Shown piece by piece: positions 26,103 to 35,719 of a stretch of 64,000 nucleotides of DNA. The translations under genes and the position numbers were made by a program. Under the pieces are notes generated by a model. The model was given only the letters and a program-made list of their open reading frames with translations, searched no databases and was not told the origin of the DNA. The number at the start of each line of letters is the position of its first letter. The stretch's first letter is position 1. Origin of the DNA: an uncultured SAR86 cluster bacterium (GTDB taxonomy: Bacteria; Pseudomonadota; Gammaproteobacteria; Magnimaribacterales; AG-339-G14); the NCBI GenBank assembly GCA_902536295.1, contig CACAWS010000002.1, positions 1 through 64,000 of the forward strand. The letters run 5' to 3'.

Positions 26103-26693
26103 TTACTTTCTTAAATTCATAGGGTCTTTAAAGTAGACGTAAAAAGATACTACAAACACGAAAGCTAATAAAAAATAAGTAAAGTACTCTACAAATACCG
26201 CTCCTAGAAAATATCCAGTTAAAACATATACAGCAGTCCATGCAGGAGCGGATAAAAATTCTACTGGAAAAAAAAGTTTTGACTTCATCCCCAGTGTTCC
26301 TGCTGTCAAAGGAACTAAACACCTTAATGGGCCAACAAATCTTCCTAAAGCAACGCTTAAGATTCCATATTTTTTTATAAAAACCCTTGCCCTTTCAACA
26401 TAGGGTTTTTGTTCTTCCGGAAACCAGCTGATCACTTTATTACCAATAAGCTTCCCCAATAAGTAACTTATAGAATCACCAACAATCATTCCTAAAGTTG
26501 CATAGATAAAAATTTCTACAGGACCGATTCCTACACTTGCTGCTAATGCACCTATTCCAGGCACAATTAAGGTTGCTGGAGTAAATAAACCTACAATTAT
26601 TAAAGACTCTAAAAATACTAAAGTGAAAGCGGCCCAGTTGATCCATTCAGTATTATTTGTGAGAAATTCAAGGATATTACTAAAATCGAACAT
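26103..26693 (-). CDS. DedA-family membrane protein
   Basis: Integral membrane protein of the DedA/SNARE-associated (VTT) family; recent members act in undecaprenyl-phosphate or phospholipid recycling. The 196-residue protein has several hydrophobic helices, the glycine-rich ...PATLIVPGIGALAA segment, GDSISYLLGKLIG, and the conserved GRFVGPLRCLVPLTAG with its basic residue. It stands alone between the convergent ligase gene and the divergent proA. Specific role cannot be stated. Confidence 0.92.
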   Translation of the reverse strand: MFDFSNILEFLTNNTEWINWAAFTLVFLESLIIVGLFTPATLIVPGIGALAASVGIGPVEIFIYATLGMIVGDSISYLLGKLIGNKVISWFPEEQKPYVERARVFIKKYGILSVALGRFVGPLRCLVPLTAGTLGMKSKLFFPVEFLSAPAWTAVYVLTGYFLGAVFVEYFTYFLLAFVFVVSFYVYFKDPMNLRK

Positions 26694-26745
26694 TAATTAA
26701 TTAAGTTAATATGCAGACAATTAATTTATTGCAATAATACAATAC

Positions 26746-28005
26746 ATGAATGATAAAAACTTATCAGATTTAGATGAATTACTAAAAAAAGCAAACGAAG
26801 TAAAAGACGAGGTCAGCTCTTCAACCTTTGAGCAAAAAAATAGAGCTTTGAAGGAAGCAGCCCAGTCATTGAACGATTCTAGAGAAACTCTTAAATCTGC
26901 AAATGACTTAGATATGGAAGATGCGTCAAAAAAAGATTTATTAGAGAGCTTTATTGATCGATTAAAATTAAATGAACAAAGGATTGACTCGATGATTTCT
27001 GGAATTCACAAAGTTATCGATTTGAAAGATCCTGTTGGACAGATGAGTGATAAAACTACTTCGCCTTCTGGATTCCTTGTCTCAAAAATGAGGGTTCCAC
27101 TGGGAGTGATTGGAATTATTTACGAATCTAGACCAAATGTTACAGCTGATGCATCGGCCCTGTGTCTTAAATCAGGAAATGTAAGCGTTTTGAGGGGAGG
27201 ATCTGAAGCTATAAATTCTAATAAGGCAATTGAAAAATGTATGATTGAAGGATTATTAGCTGCGAAAATGCCTAAAAACTCAATACAACTTTTAAAAAAT
27301 CAAGACAGAGCTTTGGTAGCTGAAATGATAAAAAGGGACAAGGAAATTGACTTAATCATTCCAAGGGGTGGAAAAAATTTAATTCAAGTAATTGCAAAAG
27401 ATTCAAGTGTTCCAGTTTTGAAACATTACGATGGACTTTGTCATGTCTATATTGATGAAAAAGCAGACTTTAATAAGGCCAAAGATATTGCTTTAAATGC
27501 CAAAACTTATCGATATGGAATATGTGGCGCAATGGAAACTTTATTAATTTCTGAAAAGATCTCTTCTTCATTGGTGTCAGATATAATTAAATCTTTTGAA
27601 GCAAAATCAGTAGAAATTAGGGGATGCGAACTTACTTGCAAAAGTTTTGACGTTTCGCAGGCAAGTGAGAAAGACTGGACAAGTGAATATTTGGCTCCAA
27701 TCCTTTCTATTAAACTAGTTAAGAATGTTAACGAAGCCATAGAGCATATAAATTTTTATGGTTCAGGACATACCGATTGTATAGTTACTGAAGACGAAAA
27801 AGCTAAAGAGCTATTCTTAAGAAAAGTTGATTCTAGTTCTGTTATGCATAATTTACCTACTTGCTTTGCAGACGGATTTGAATATGGGCTTGGAGCAGAA
27901 GTAGGAATATCGACAGATAAACTTCATGCCAGAGGACCTGTTGGTTTAGAAGGATTAACGAGTGAAAAATTTATTGTTGAGGGTAATGGCCAAATACGTG
28001 CTTGA
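26746..28005 (+). CDS. proA: Gamma-glutamyl phosphate reductase
   Basis: NADPH-dependent reductase making glutamate-5-semialdehyde in proline synthesis. The 419-residue protein shows LGVIGIIYESRPNVTADASALCLKSGN, IPRGGKNLI, HYDGLCHVYID, the nucleophile Cys in YGICGAMET, and GSGHTDCIVTED with VDSSSVMHN and FADGFEYGLGAEVGISTDKLHARGP. It is followed after six bases by nadD. The proB partner is not in the window. Confidence 0.97.
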   Translation: MNDKNLSDLDELLKKANEVKDEVSSSTFEQKNRALKEAAQSLNDSRETLKSANDLDMEDASKKDLLESFIDRLKLNEQRIDSMISGIHKVIDLKDPVGQMSDKTTSPSGFLVSKMRVPLGVIGIIYESRPNVTADASALCLKSGNVSVLRGGSEAINSNKAIEKCMIEGLLAAKMPKNSIQLLKNQDRALVAEMIKRDKEIDLIIPRGGKNLIQVIAKDSSVPVLKHYDGLCHVYIDEKADFNKAKDIALNAKTYRYGICGAMETLLISEKISSSLVSDIIKSFEAKSVEIRGCELTCKSFDVSQASEKDWTSEYLAPILSIKLVKNVNEAIEHINFYGSGHTDCIVTEDEKAKELFLRKVDSSSVMHNLPTCFADGFEYGLGAEVGISTDKLHARGPVGLEGLTSEKFIVEGNGQIRA

Positions 28006-28011
28006 ATATTG

Positions 28012-28641
28012 ATGAGTGACACCATCGGCATTTTTGGAGGCGCTTTTGACCCCGTGCATAATGGACATGTTAGTTCTATTCTTGAATTGAACGAAAAAAT
28101 AGATTTTTCTGAGTTAAAAATAATTCCATGCAACATCCCTGCACAAAAAGAGAAGACTATTGCGTCTAATGACGAAAGATTGCACATGCTTAATTTGGTC
28201 TTTGATAAATACGATAATATAAATATCGACTCGTTTGAACTTGATAAAAGTGGAATTTCTTACACTGTTGATACATTAGAAGCCATAACCAAAAAAAATA
28301 AAAATGGCCAGCATCTTACTTTGATTATGGGATTGGATGCATTTTTGAATTTAACTAGTTGGAAAAAATACGAGAGAATATTAGAACTTTCTTCAATTTT
28401 AATATTAAAAAGGCCTAATTATGAGTTAGATAGAAAATATCTTACTCAGTTTGAACAAGAGATTACAGATGATCTTGAAACTTTTCTTAATTCTACAGGC
28501 AAAATAATTTTTTTTACTTTATCACAACTCGATATTTCGTCCTCAGAAATAAAAAAAGCAATTAAAAATAATAAATCTTATGAAGAATATCTTGATAAAA
28601 AAGTTACAAAATTTATTAATGATAAGTCAATTTATAAATGA
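28012..28641 (+). CDS. nadD: Nicotinate-nucleotide adenylyltransferase
   Basis: Makes nicotinic acid adenine dinucleotide in NAD synthesis. The 209-residue protein has GIFGGAFDPVHNGHV (nucleotide-binding HxGH) and, at the end, the ISSSEIK-type motif seen as ISSSEIKKAI. The reading frame also allows a TTG one codon earlier at 28009; I choose the ATG. The stop overlaps rsfS by four bases. The order proA-nadD-rsfS-mrdA matches Pseudomonas relatives. Confidence 0.95.
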   Translation: MSDTIGIFGGAFDPVHNGHVSSILELNEKIDFSELKIIPCNIPAQKEKTIASNDERLHMLNLVFDKYDNINIDSFELDKSGISYTVDTLEAITKKNKNGQHLTLIMGLDAFLNLTSWKKYERILELSSILILKRPNYELDRKYLTQFEQEITDDLETFLNSTGKIIFFTLSQLDISSSEIKKAIKNNKSYEEYLDKKVTKFINDKSIYK

Positions 28642-28964
28642 CAAAAAAAACCTTACAGATTATCGATGATACCCTCAAGGAAATAAAAGCCCTTGATACA
28701 AAGAAGTTGAATCTAACTAAAATTAATTCTTTTACAGATATTTTGTTTGTTACAAGCGGCACATCCTCAACGCATATGTCTGCAATATCGAATAAGTTAA
28801 TTAGGGCGCTAAAAAAAAATAAGGTTGAGATAATAAATTTAGAAGGTAAAAATTCTTCAGATTGGGTTTTATTAGATCTTGGAGATATTGTTATAAACGT
28901 AATGTCAATTTCAGCTAGAGAGTACTATGATCTTGAAAGTCTTTGGGATGATTCTCTAACATGA
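28638..28964 (+). CDS. rsfS: Ribosomal silencing factor RsfS
   Basis: Binds L14 on the 50S subunit and blocks joining with the 30S in slow growth. The 108-residue protein is typical: ALDTKKLNLTKINSFTDILFVTSGTSSTHMSAI near residue 18 and WVLLDLGDIVINVMSISAREYYDLESLWDD at the C-terminal end. The gene for RlmH, which usually follows rsfS, is absent; rsfS overlaps mrdA directly by four bases. Confidence 0.95.
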   Translation: MTKKTLQIIDDTLKEIKALDTKKLNLTKINSFTDILFVTSGTSSTHMSAISNKLIRALKKNKVEIINLEGKNSSDWVLLDLGDIVINVMSISAREYYDLESLWDDSLT

Positions 28965-30763
28965 AGGGAAAAGATTTTTTATCTGGCCAAAATATCTTAA
29001 AAAGAATATTTTTTCTTCTGATTCCTTTTGGGATACTCCTTTTTTTAGCTTTTCTTCAAATAGTAAATTTAATGATTTTTCAATCAGAAAAATTTATAAC
29101 TCAAGCAGACTCTAATAGAATTTTGAAAGAGAAGGTATTCCCTCCTAGAGGATTAATTTATGATACGAACGATCAAATTATAGTAAATAATTTCATTCGA
29201 CAAGACTTAGTTCTTACTCCTAATTTTATAGATAATCATTCAGAATACTTATCGTTTATTTCAGAATTATTGGATGTTGAAAAAAATGTTTTAGAGAATA
29301 TTTTTTACGAAAAATTGAGCGAAATAAAGCCATTTCAATCCTTCACACTATTGAGAAATTTAAATGACGAACAATTAGCAAAATTTAAATTGAATTCCAA
29401 TAAATTGCCTGGAACTGAAATTATTCCAAGTTTTTCAAGAAATATATTATTTGGCGAAAGTATCGGTTCAACGATAGGTTACTTAGGTTTTGCTTCCAAG
29501 CAGAATATATTAAATAATCCAAAATTAAGAAACTTCAATGATCAGCAAATTGGTTTAACAGGAATAGAGAATGAATTTGATGAAGAATTGAGAGGCATAC
29601 CTGGGTATAGATTTTCTGAAAAAGATGTTAATGGAAATGTTTTAGAAGTATTAGATACCGAACCATCAATGAAGGGCAAAAATATAAAACTTTCTATCGA
29701 TATAGAACTTCAAGAAAGTCTTTATAGAGAGTTCGAAGGAAGAAAAGGGGCATTGATTGCGATCGAACCTGATACAGGTCTCATAAGAGCCATGATTAGT
29801 TCGCCATCTTATGATCCAAATTATTTTAATAATTTAAATTTTGAAGAAATTAAATTAATTTTAAATAATGAAAATAGCCCTTTATTTAATAGGGCAATAT
29901 CTGGTCAATATCCTCCAGCTTCGACACTTAAGCCATTTATCGGATTAGTAGCTTTAGAGGAAAATATCATTTCTTGGAAAGATAAAATTTTAGATGAAGG
30001 AGAATTTTTTGTTGAAGGAGACGATAGGCCTTATCGAGGATGGAAAGAGGGAGGTCATGGAGAAGTCGATATGGAAAAAGCCATCGCAGAATCATCGGAT
30101 GTTTATTTTTACAATATAGCATTTGATTTAACCATCACTTCAATATCACCGTTTTTAGAAAAATTTGGATTTGGAAAGTCCTCTGAGCTTTTTATTAACG
30201 AAAATAATGGCATTCTGCCAAATAAAAAATGGAAACTTGGTCAGCAAGGGGAGTTTTGGTTCAAAGGAGATACGATAAATATGGCTATAGGTCAGGGTTT
30301 TATTTTAGCTACACCGCTTCAAATAGCTTTGGCTTATTGTGCGCTTATAAACGGAGGAGAATTATTAACACCAAGAATCGTTGAATCTATTGGCGGAGAA
30401 AATACAAAATCTTCTTCAAAAAAAATAGTATTAAAAGATAAGAAAAATTTGGATTATATACAAGATGCTCTAATAGCTGTTGTTGAGTCAAATACTGGCA
30501 CTGCAAATAATATTTATGACTCTGAACTTAGAATTGCAGGTAAAACTGGTACCGCTCAAGTAAAAAGCATACTTGATGATAAAAAATATCAAGAAATAAG
30601 AGAAAACATTTTGCTTAGGGATCATGCATTATTTGTTGGTTATGGACCTATTGAAAATCCAAATTTAGTGGTTGTGGCAATTGTTGAAAATGGAGAAAGT
30701 GGGAGCCTTGTAGCGGCTCCTATTGTAAAAAAAGCAATAGATTTTTTTCAAAAAAATGAGTAG
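28961..30763 (+). CDS. mrdA: Penicillin-binding protein 2 (elongation transpeptidase)
   Basis: Transpeptidase of the elongasome that cross-links lateral wall peptidoglycan. The 600-residue protein has a short cytoplasmic tail, one membrane helix (about residues 14-36), the PBP dimerisation domain (FPPRGLIYDTN) and the transpeptidase domain. Its active-site motifs are STLK in YPPASTLKPF, SSD in AESSDVYFYN and KTG in AGKTGTAQV. It overlaps rsfS and rodA and forms the mrdA-mrdB-mltB-dacA operon. Confidence 0.97.
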   Translation: MKGKDFLSGQNILKRIFFLLIPFGILLFLAFLQIVNLMIFQSEKFITQADSNRILKEKVFPPRGLIYDTNDQIIVNNFIRQDLVLTPNFIDNHSEYLSFISELLDVEKNVLENIFYEKLSEIKPFQSFTLLRNLNDEQLAKFKLNSNKLPGTEIIPSFSRNILFGESIGSTIGYLGFASKQNILNNPKLRNFNDQQIGLTGIENEFDEELRGIPGYRFSEKDVNGNVLEVLDTEPSMKGKNIKLSIDIELQESLYREFEGRKGALIAIEPDTGLIRAMISSPSYDPNYFNNLNFEEIKLILNNENSPLFNRAISGQYPPASTLKPFIGLVALEENIISWKDKILDEGEFFVEGDDRPYRGWKEGGHGEVDMEKAIAESSDVYFYNIAFDLTITSISPFLEKFGFGKSSELFINENNGILPNKKWKLGQQGEFWFKGDTINMAIGQGFILATPLQIALAYCALINGGELLTPRIVESIGGENTKSSSKKIVLKDKKNLDYIQDALIAVVESNTGTANNIYDSELRIAGKTGTAQVKSILDDKKYQEIRENILLRDHALFVGYGPIENPNLVVVAIVENGESGSLVAAPIVKKAIDFFQKNE

Positions 30764-31859
30764 AAAACCCTTAGATTATTCAATAAACCTGCACTTAGGA
30801 GCTTCAAAAAGAAAGATGTCTATGGATATTTGGATTCTTTTATCCGTTTTGATCCTGAGCTTATTTGGCGTCTCTATGATTTATAGTGCAAGCCAATCAA
30901 TAGAAATGGCAATGAGACAAAGTATATATTTATTTTTAGGTTTTTCCTTGCTAATTCTGATTTCATTTTCAAATTACAGAAAAATGGAACCTTTCTACCT
31001 TTATTGCTATTGGCCTGGACTATTTTTTTTAATTTTGGTTCTGATATTTCCAAGTGAAAACTCAGAAACCAAGAGATGGATTGATTTTGGCATTTTCACT
31101 TTCCAACCCTCAGAGTTAATGAGGTTTTTGATCCCACTTTCAGCATCTGCATTTTTATCTAGAAAGCCCTTAGTTTCAAATTTTGATTATTTAACTGTTT
31201 TTGTTTTTACTATACTAGCGACTTATTTTGTTTTACTACAGCCAGACCTAGGCACTTCATTAATTGTTCTTTTATCAGGTTTAATTCCTATTTTATTAGG
31301 AGGTTTATCTTGGGTATTAATTAGCTTGGGAGTTTTTTCAGTTTTTCTTTCTTTGCCAGTAATTTGGTTTTCATTATATGAATACCAACAACAAAGAATA
31401 ATTACATTATTTAATCCCGAAGCAGACATTTATGGGTCTGGATGGAACATTGCACAATCAAAGATTGCTATAGGTTCCGGAGGAACCTTTGGTAAAGGAT
31501 ATTTAAATGGTTCTCAGAGCCAACTAAATTTTATTCCAGAAAGCCATTCAGATTTTATATTTGCAGTTATTTCTGAAGAGTTTGGATTGCTGGGAGTATT
31601 GTTTTTGTTTGTTATGTATGGATTGCTCATTTACAGATTGTTCTTAATTTCAATAAATCATCAAAATAGATTTGCAAAGATATTATCGGCAACACTTTCT
31701 ATGATATTGCTCGCTTATATTTCGATAAATATATGTATGGTTATTGGCTTGCTTCCTGTGGTTGGAATGCCATTACCTTTTGTCAGCCAAGGAGGTACAG
31801 CCTTGATTATAAATTTAGTTACAATAGGAATTATTTTATCCTTAAGAAGGGAAACTTAA
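30756..31859 (+). CDS. mrdB: Rod shape-determining peptidoglycan polymerase RodA
   Basis: SEDS-family glycosyltransferase that polymerises lipid II together with PBP2. The 367-residue protein is very hydrophobic, with about ten membrane segments. Family motifs are GVSMIYSASQS, RWIDFGIFTFQPSELMRF, LQPDLGTSLIVL, the catalytic-loop NFIPESHSDFIFAVISEEFG and the C-terminal LPLPFVSQGGTALI-type stretch (GMPLPFVSQGGTALIINL). It overlaps the mrdA end by eight bases. Confidence 0.97.
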   Translation: MSRKPLDYSINLHLGASKRKMSMDIWILLSVLILSLFGVSMIYSASQSIEMAMRQSIYLFLGFSLLILISFSNYRKMEPFYLYCYWPGLFFLILVLIFPSENSETKRWIDFGIFTFQPSELMRFLIPLSASAFLSRKPLVSNFDYLTVFVFTILATYFVLLQPDLGTSLIVLLSGLIPILLGGLSWVLISLGVFSVFLSLPVIWFSLYEYQQQRIITLFNPEADIYGSGWNIAQSKIAIGSGGTFGKGYLNGSQSQLNFIPESHSDFIFAVISEEFGLLGVLFLFVMYGLLIYRLFLISINHQNRFAKILSATLSMILLAYISINICMVIGLLPVVGMPLPFVSQGGTALIINLVTIGIILSLRRET

Positions 31860-32819
31860 ATGAAATATAGCTTCTTTTTATGTATTTTTTTCTGTTCTTA
31901 CTTATATTCTAGTTACTTAGATAGAGACGAAGTTCATGAATTTATTGATTTTATGGCAGATGAGCATAATTTTGACAAATCATACTTGGTAGAAATTTTT
32001 TCAAAAGCCGAAAAACAACAAAACATTATTGACTCTATGAATAAACCTGCCGAGAAAGTAGTTTCATGGGATCAATATAAAAGTAGAGTTTCTTTTTTTA
32101 GAATACAAAGCGGGAAGGTTTTTCTGAATACTTATGCTCGTTGGTTCGATAAAGCTGAAAAAGATTTTGGAGTCCCTAGAGAAATAATAGCAGCAATAAT
32201 TGGTTTAGAAACAAATTATGGAGGTTATAAAGGTAAAATCAGAGTTATAGATGCGCTCAGTACAGCTGCATTTGACTACCCACGAAGAAGACCTTTTTTT
32301 AAAAAACAACTTGAAGAGTTTTTTCTACTTTCTAGAGAGGAGAATTTTGAAATTACTTCAGTAAGAGGCTCGTATGCTGGAGCTATGGGATTCGCACAAT
32401 TTATGCCAGACAATTATAGAAAATTAGCTTTAGATTTCGATGGAGACGGAAAAAGAGATATTATGAATAATGCAGCAGATGCTATAGGAAGTGTTGCAAA
32501 TTTTTTATCTTCGGAAGACGGAAATAAAAGGGGCTGGGACAGAGAAGGCTTCATAGCGCTTCCAGCTGAAGCCAAAAGAAAAAAGAAAACTATCAAATCT
32601 TCATTTAAATTAGTTCCCTATAATGAATTAGAAATTTTTTATGATGGAAATAATTACGATTTTATAAAGGAATACATACAAATTTCATTATTTCCCAAAA
32701 ATGAAGAAAGAGACGAATTTTGGATTGGCGATAAAAATCTTTATGCTATTACAAGGTATAATCCTAGTTCTAAATATGCAATGTCAGTTTTCCTTTTAAG
32801 CGAGGAATTAAAAAATTAG
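31860..32819 (+). CDS. mltB: Lytic murein transglycosylase B
   Basis: Cleaves peptidoglycan to 1,6-anhydro-muropeptides. The 319-residue precursor has an N-terminal hydrophobic signal. The SLT/MltB domain contains VPREIIAAIIGLETNYGGYKG with the catalytic Glu, GAMGFAQFMPDNYR, and FDGDGKRDIMNNAADAIGSVANFL. A clear lipobox is not obvious, so it may be soluble periplasmic. It begins right at the mrdB stop. rlpA, usually located between mltB and dacA, is missing. Confidence 0.95.
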   Translation: MKYSFFLCIFFCSYLYSSYLDRDEVHEFIDFMADEHNFDKSYLVEIFSKAEKQQNIIDSMNKPAEKVVSWDQYKSRVSFFRIQSGKVFLNTYARWFDKAEKDFGVPREIIAAIIGLETNYGGYKGKIRVIDALSTAAFDYPRRRPFFKKQLEEFFLLSREENFEITSVRGSYAGAMGFAQFMPDNYRKLALDFDGDGKRDIMNNAADAIGSVANFLSSEDGNKRGWDREGFIALPAEAKRKKKTIKSSFKLVPYNELEIFYDGNNYDFIKEYIQISLFPKNEERDEFWIGDKNLYAITRYNPSSKYAMSVFLLSEELKN

Positions 32820-32827
32820 ATGTATTT

Positions 32828-33982
32828 ATGAAACTAATCTATTTTATAAGTTTACTTTTTCTTAGTTTGTTTTCTTTTACTCAAGCTTTGATTCCTAATG
32901 CGCCACAACTATCTGCTACCAGTTATCTTTTATTAGATGCCAAAACTTTGAAAATTATCTCAGAAGATAATTCTAATCAATCAACTGGTCTAGCGAGTAT
33001 TACTAAAATAATGACGGCTTATGTAGTAGCCGATCAAATTAGCAAAGGTTTTTTAAAAAATGATGCGCTCGTAAAGATTAGCGAAAAATGCTGGCGTACA
33101 GAAGGTTCAAGAATGTTCGTAAAAGAGGGAACGGAAGTTTCAGTTGAGGATCTCATGTTGGGAATTATAGTTCAATCCGGAAACGATGCTAGTTGTGCCA
33201 TAGCTGAGCATATTGCTGGATCAGAATATGATTTTTCACTTTTGATGAACGAATATGCAAAAGATATGAAATTAGAAGAAACCAACTTCATGAATCCTAC
33301 TGGATTGCCAGATGTTAATCATTACTCCACAGCAAAAGATATTGCTAAGCTTAGCATTAGACTAGTGGAAGACTACCCTGAAACTTATAAAATTTTTAGT
33401 CAAAAAGAATTCACTTACAATGATATAAGACAATTAAATAGAAATAGTTTGCTTTGGCAAGACGATTCTATAGATGGAATAAAAACAGGCCATACTTCAA
33501 GCTCAGGTTATTGTATGGTCTCTTCAGCAAAAAGAGGCGATATGAGATTAATTGCTGTTACCTTAAACAGCTCCTCTGAAAAGGCAAGGTTACGAGACAG
33601 TAGAAGATTATTGGATTATGGATTTAGATATTATTCAACAAAGAAGATTCTCTCTAAGTACGAAACAGTCTCATCAGTTGAAGTCTGGGCGGGGAACCAA
33701 GATAATTTAAATCTGGGTCCAGCGGAAGATATTTATTTGACTCTGACAAAGCCGGAATTCAACTCTTTGGAATTAATTGTTTCGAAAAATTTAGGTGTAA
33801 AAGCTCCTATCAAAAAAAATGATGTTTTAGATTCTTTGGACCTTTTTGTTGATGGAAAAAAACTAAAAAGTGTCGATTTGGTTGCAGTAAAAAAAGTTGA
33901 TTCAAAAGGTTTTTTATCATCTACATTTGAAGCTGTGGGTTTTTATATCTATAGTTTTTTTATGCAAGATGAAGTTAACTAA
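32828..33982 (+). CDS. dacA: D-alanyl-D-alanine carboxypeptidase (PBP5/6 type)
   Basis: Removes the terminal D-Ala of pentapeptide side chains. The 384-residue precursor has a signal peptide (about 20 residues). The S11 domain shows STGLASITKIMTAY (SxxK), VQSGNDASCA (SGN) and DGIKTGHTSSSGY (KTG). A C-terminal PBP5 domain and an amphipathic anchor end (AVGFYIYSFFMQDE) follow. The ATG of the aminotransferase gene overlaps the stop by one base. Confidence 0.96.
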   Translation: MKLIYFISLLFLSLFSFTQALIPNAPQLSATSYLLLDAKTLKIISEDNSNQSTGLASITKIMTAYVVADQISKGFLKNDALVKISEKCWRTEGSRMFVKEGTEVSVEDLMLGIIVQSGNDASCAIAEHIAGSEYDFSLLMNEYAKDMKLEETNFMNPTGLPDVNHYSTAKDIAKLSIRLVEDYPETYKIFSQKEFTYNDIRQLNRNSLLWQDDSIDGIKTGHTSSSGYCMVSSAKRGDMRLIAVTLNSSSEKARLRDSRRLLDYGFRYYSTKKILSKYETVSSVEVWAGNQDNLNLGPAEDIYLTLTKPEFNSLELIVSKNLGVKAPIKKNDVLDSLDLFVDGKKLKSVDLVAVKKVDSKGFLSSTFEAVGFYIYSFFMQDEVN

Positions 33983-34830
33983 TGTCTATTTGTTACTTGA
34001 ATGGCGCTTTTTTGGAGCTAGATAAAGCTTCAATTTCTCCTTTAGATAGGGGTTTCCTCTTTGGCGATTCTGTTTATGAAGTTATAGCGGCTTACAAGAA
34101 AAATCTTTTTAAGATAGATGATCATTTAGATAGGTTAGAAAAGAACTTAAAATCTTTATCTATAAATATTGATTTAGATAATCTTGAAATTGAGTCTATT
34201 GTAAGGAAAGTTTGTGAAAAGAACTCAGAAGAAAATCAAATAATTTATCTCCAAATCTCTAGAGGAGTAGAAGCCATCAGAAATCACATTCCGAGAGAAG
34301 ACACTGAGCCAACAATTTTTATCTGTTCATTTGAGCTGAAGAATCTCCCAAGCGAAAATAATGATTCAATAAAGGCAGTTTTAAATCCTGATATACGTTG
34401 GAAAAAAAGCTCGATAAAATCTAACTCTTTACTTGCTAATGTACTCTACAAGATGCAAGCAAATGATGCAGGCTACGATGAGCTATTAATGAGTGATAAT
34501 GGATTTTTAACTGAAGGTGCAGTCAGCAATGTTTTTTGCGTAAAGAAAAATAAAGTTTTTACTCCTCCTCTAGAGTCAAATATCCTTCCCGGAGTCACAA
34601 GAAAAATTATTATCGAAATAATAAGAGAGTTAAATCTGTCTTATGAAGAAGCAAAGATAGATGAAGAGTTTTTATTTGATTCTGATGAGCTCTGGATAAC
34701 TAATACTACGAAGGGAATACTTCCAGTAATTGAACTAAACAAGAAAAAAATTGGAGATGGAACTAAAGGAGAAATTTATCGTTCAATTATGAAAGCCTTT
34801 CTAAAGAAAATTGAGGAGAGCATAATTTAA
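33982..34830 (+). CDS. Class IV PLP aminotransferase (D-amino-acid / branched-chain type)
   Basis: Fold-type IV aminotransferase. The 282-residue protein has SPLDRGFLFGDSVYEVI near the start, the PLP lysine in WKKSSIKSNSLLANVLYK and EGAVSNVFCVK with ILPGVTRKIIIEI. D-amino acid transaminase is favoured: genes of this type follow dacA in Pseudomonas-like organisms and would supply D-Glu for peptidoglycan. A branched-chain activity (IlvE) is also possible and would complete the ilv pathway. The 3' end overlaps holA by 44 bases on the other strand, the longest overlap in the window. Confidence 0.88.
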   Translation: MSICYLNGAFLELDKASISPLDRGFLFGDSVYEVIAAYKKNLFKIDDHLDRLEKNLKSLSINIDLDNLEIESIVRKVCEKNSEENQIIYLQISRGVEAIRNHIPREDTEPTIFICSFELKNLPSENNDSIKAVLNPDIRWKKSSIKSNSLLANVLYKMQANDAGYDELLMSDNGFLTEGAVSNVFCVKKNKVFTPPLESNILPGVTRKIIIEIIRELNLSYEEAKIDEEFLFDSDELWITNTTKGILPVIELNKKKIGDGTKGEIYRSIMKAFLKKIEESII

Positions 34831-35719
34831 CTACAATTTCTTCACTTGAATTCCAAAAATCAGTTCTTCCCATTTTAAAGTCTCTGTCAAGTTTTGCTAA
34901 TTCTTTTTTAAGATGAATTATTGAATTTAATTCTAATTTACTAGTTTTCTTCTTTAAGTTGGTTAAGTAACTTCTGGGGCCAGGAAAATAAGTTTCAGGA
35001 TTTTCTTTTATCAAAAGCAACCTCTCTAATTCTCTAAAAAGAAACCACAAAACTACCGGTTCAGCTACTTTCTTTATTTTAAGACTTTTAAATATTTTTA
35101 AACTTGTATCTAAGTCATCGTTTAAAATCGAATCAGATAAATTAAATATTTCGTAGTCTGAACTTTCAATAATTGAAGTTTCTTTGGAAGAATTTAAAGC
35201 TTTCAAAAATTTAATTTCTTGCATAGCAGCAAGACAATTACCTTGAGTTTTTTCCACTATTAAATTTAAAGTCTCTTGCGGTAAATTAACTAAGTTTACT
35301 TTAGCTTGTTGAGCAACCCAGCCCTTGAATTGATTTGGATATATTTTTTTGACTTCAATGATTTCTGTAAAATTACTTAATTCTTTGAACCATTTTTTTG
35401 TAGTCAATCTCTCTACTTTATTTATTGAAATAATTAGAGTTTTATCAGAATTTATTTGCTTGCAAAAGTCTAAAAATTTTTCTGTGTTATCTTTAGTAAT
35501 AGATGAATTCAGCCTTAAATCCAAAATTTTTTTTTCACTAAACAAAGAAGATTCATTTTCTTTAAATAAATGTTCTAATTTAAAAGAGGAATCGTTACTG
35601 AAAAAAATTTCTCTTATAAGAAAATCTTTATTTTTTAGATGCTTTATTAATTCATCTCTTTTTAGTTCTATTAAAAAAGGTTCAGCTCCATGAATTGTAT
35701 ATATATTGGTTATTTGCAT
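34787..35719 (-). CDS. holA: DNA polymerase III, delta subunit
   Basis: Opens the beta clamp in the clamp-loader complex. The 310-residue protein has the N-terminal IYTIHGAEPFLIELKRDELI motif typical of delta, a divergent AAA+ lid region and helical C-terminal collar. It starts at the last base of the lptE stop, the conserved leuS-lptE-holA order. Similarity is low-complexity and modest, as usual for delta, so context is important here. Confidence 0.92.
   Translation of the reverse strand: MQITNIYTIHGAEPFLIELKRDELIKHLKNKDFLIREIFFSNDSSFKLEHLFKENESSLFSEKKILDLRLNSSITKDNTEKFLDFCKQINSDKTLIISINKVERLTTKKWFKELSNFTEIIEVKKIYPNQFKGWVAQQAKVNLVNLPQETLNLIVEKTQGNCLAAMQEIKFLKALNSSKETSIIESSDYEIFNLSDSILNDDLDTSLKIFKSLKIKKVAEPVVLWFLFRELERLLLIKENPETYFPGPRSYLTNLKKKTSKLELNSIIHLKKELAKLDRDFKMGRTDFWNSSEEIVVKLCSPQFSLERLS

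Noticed and set aside
35349-35693. 114-codon plus-strand frame antisense to holA
   Set aside because: Low-complexity Ser/Leu/Phe product and holA fits the conserved leuS-lptE-holA order.
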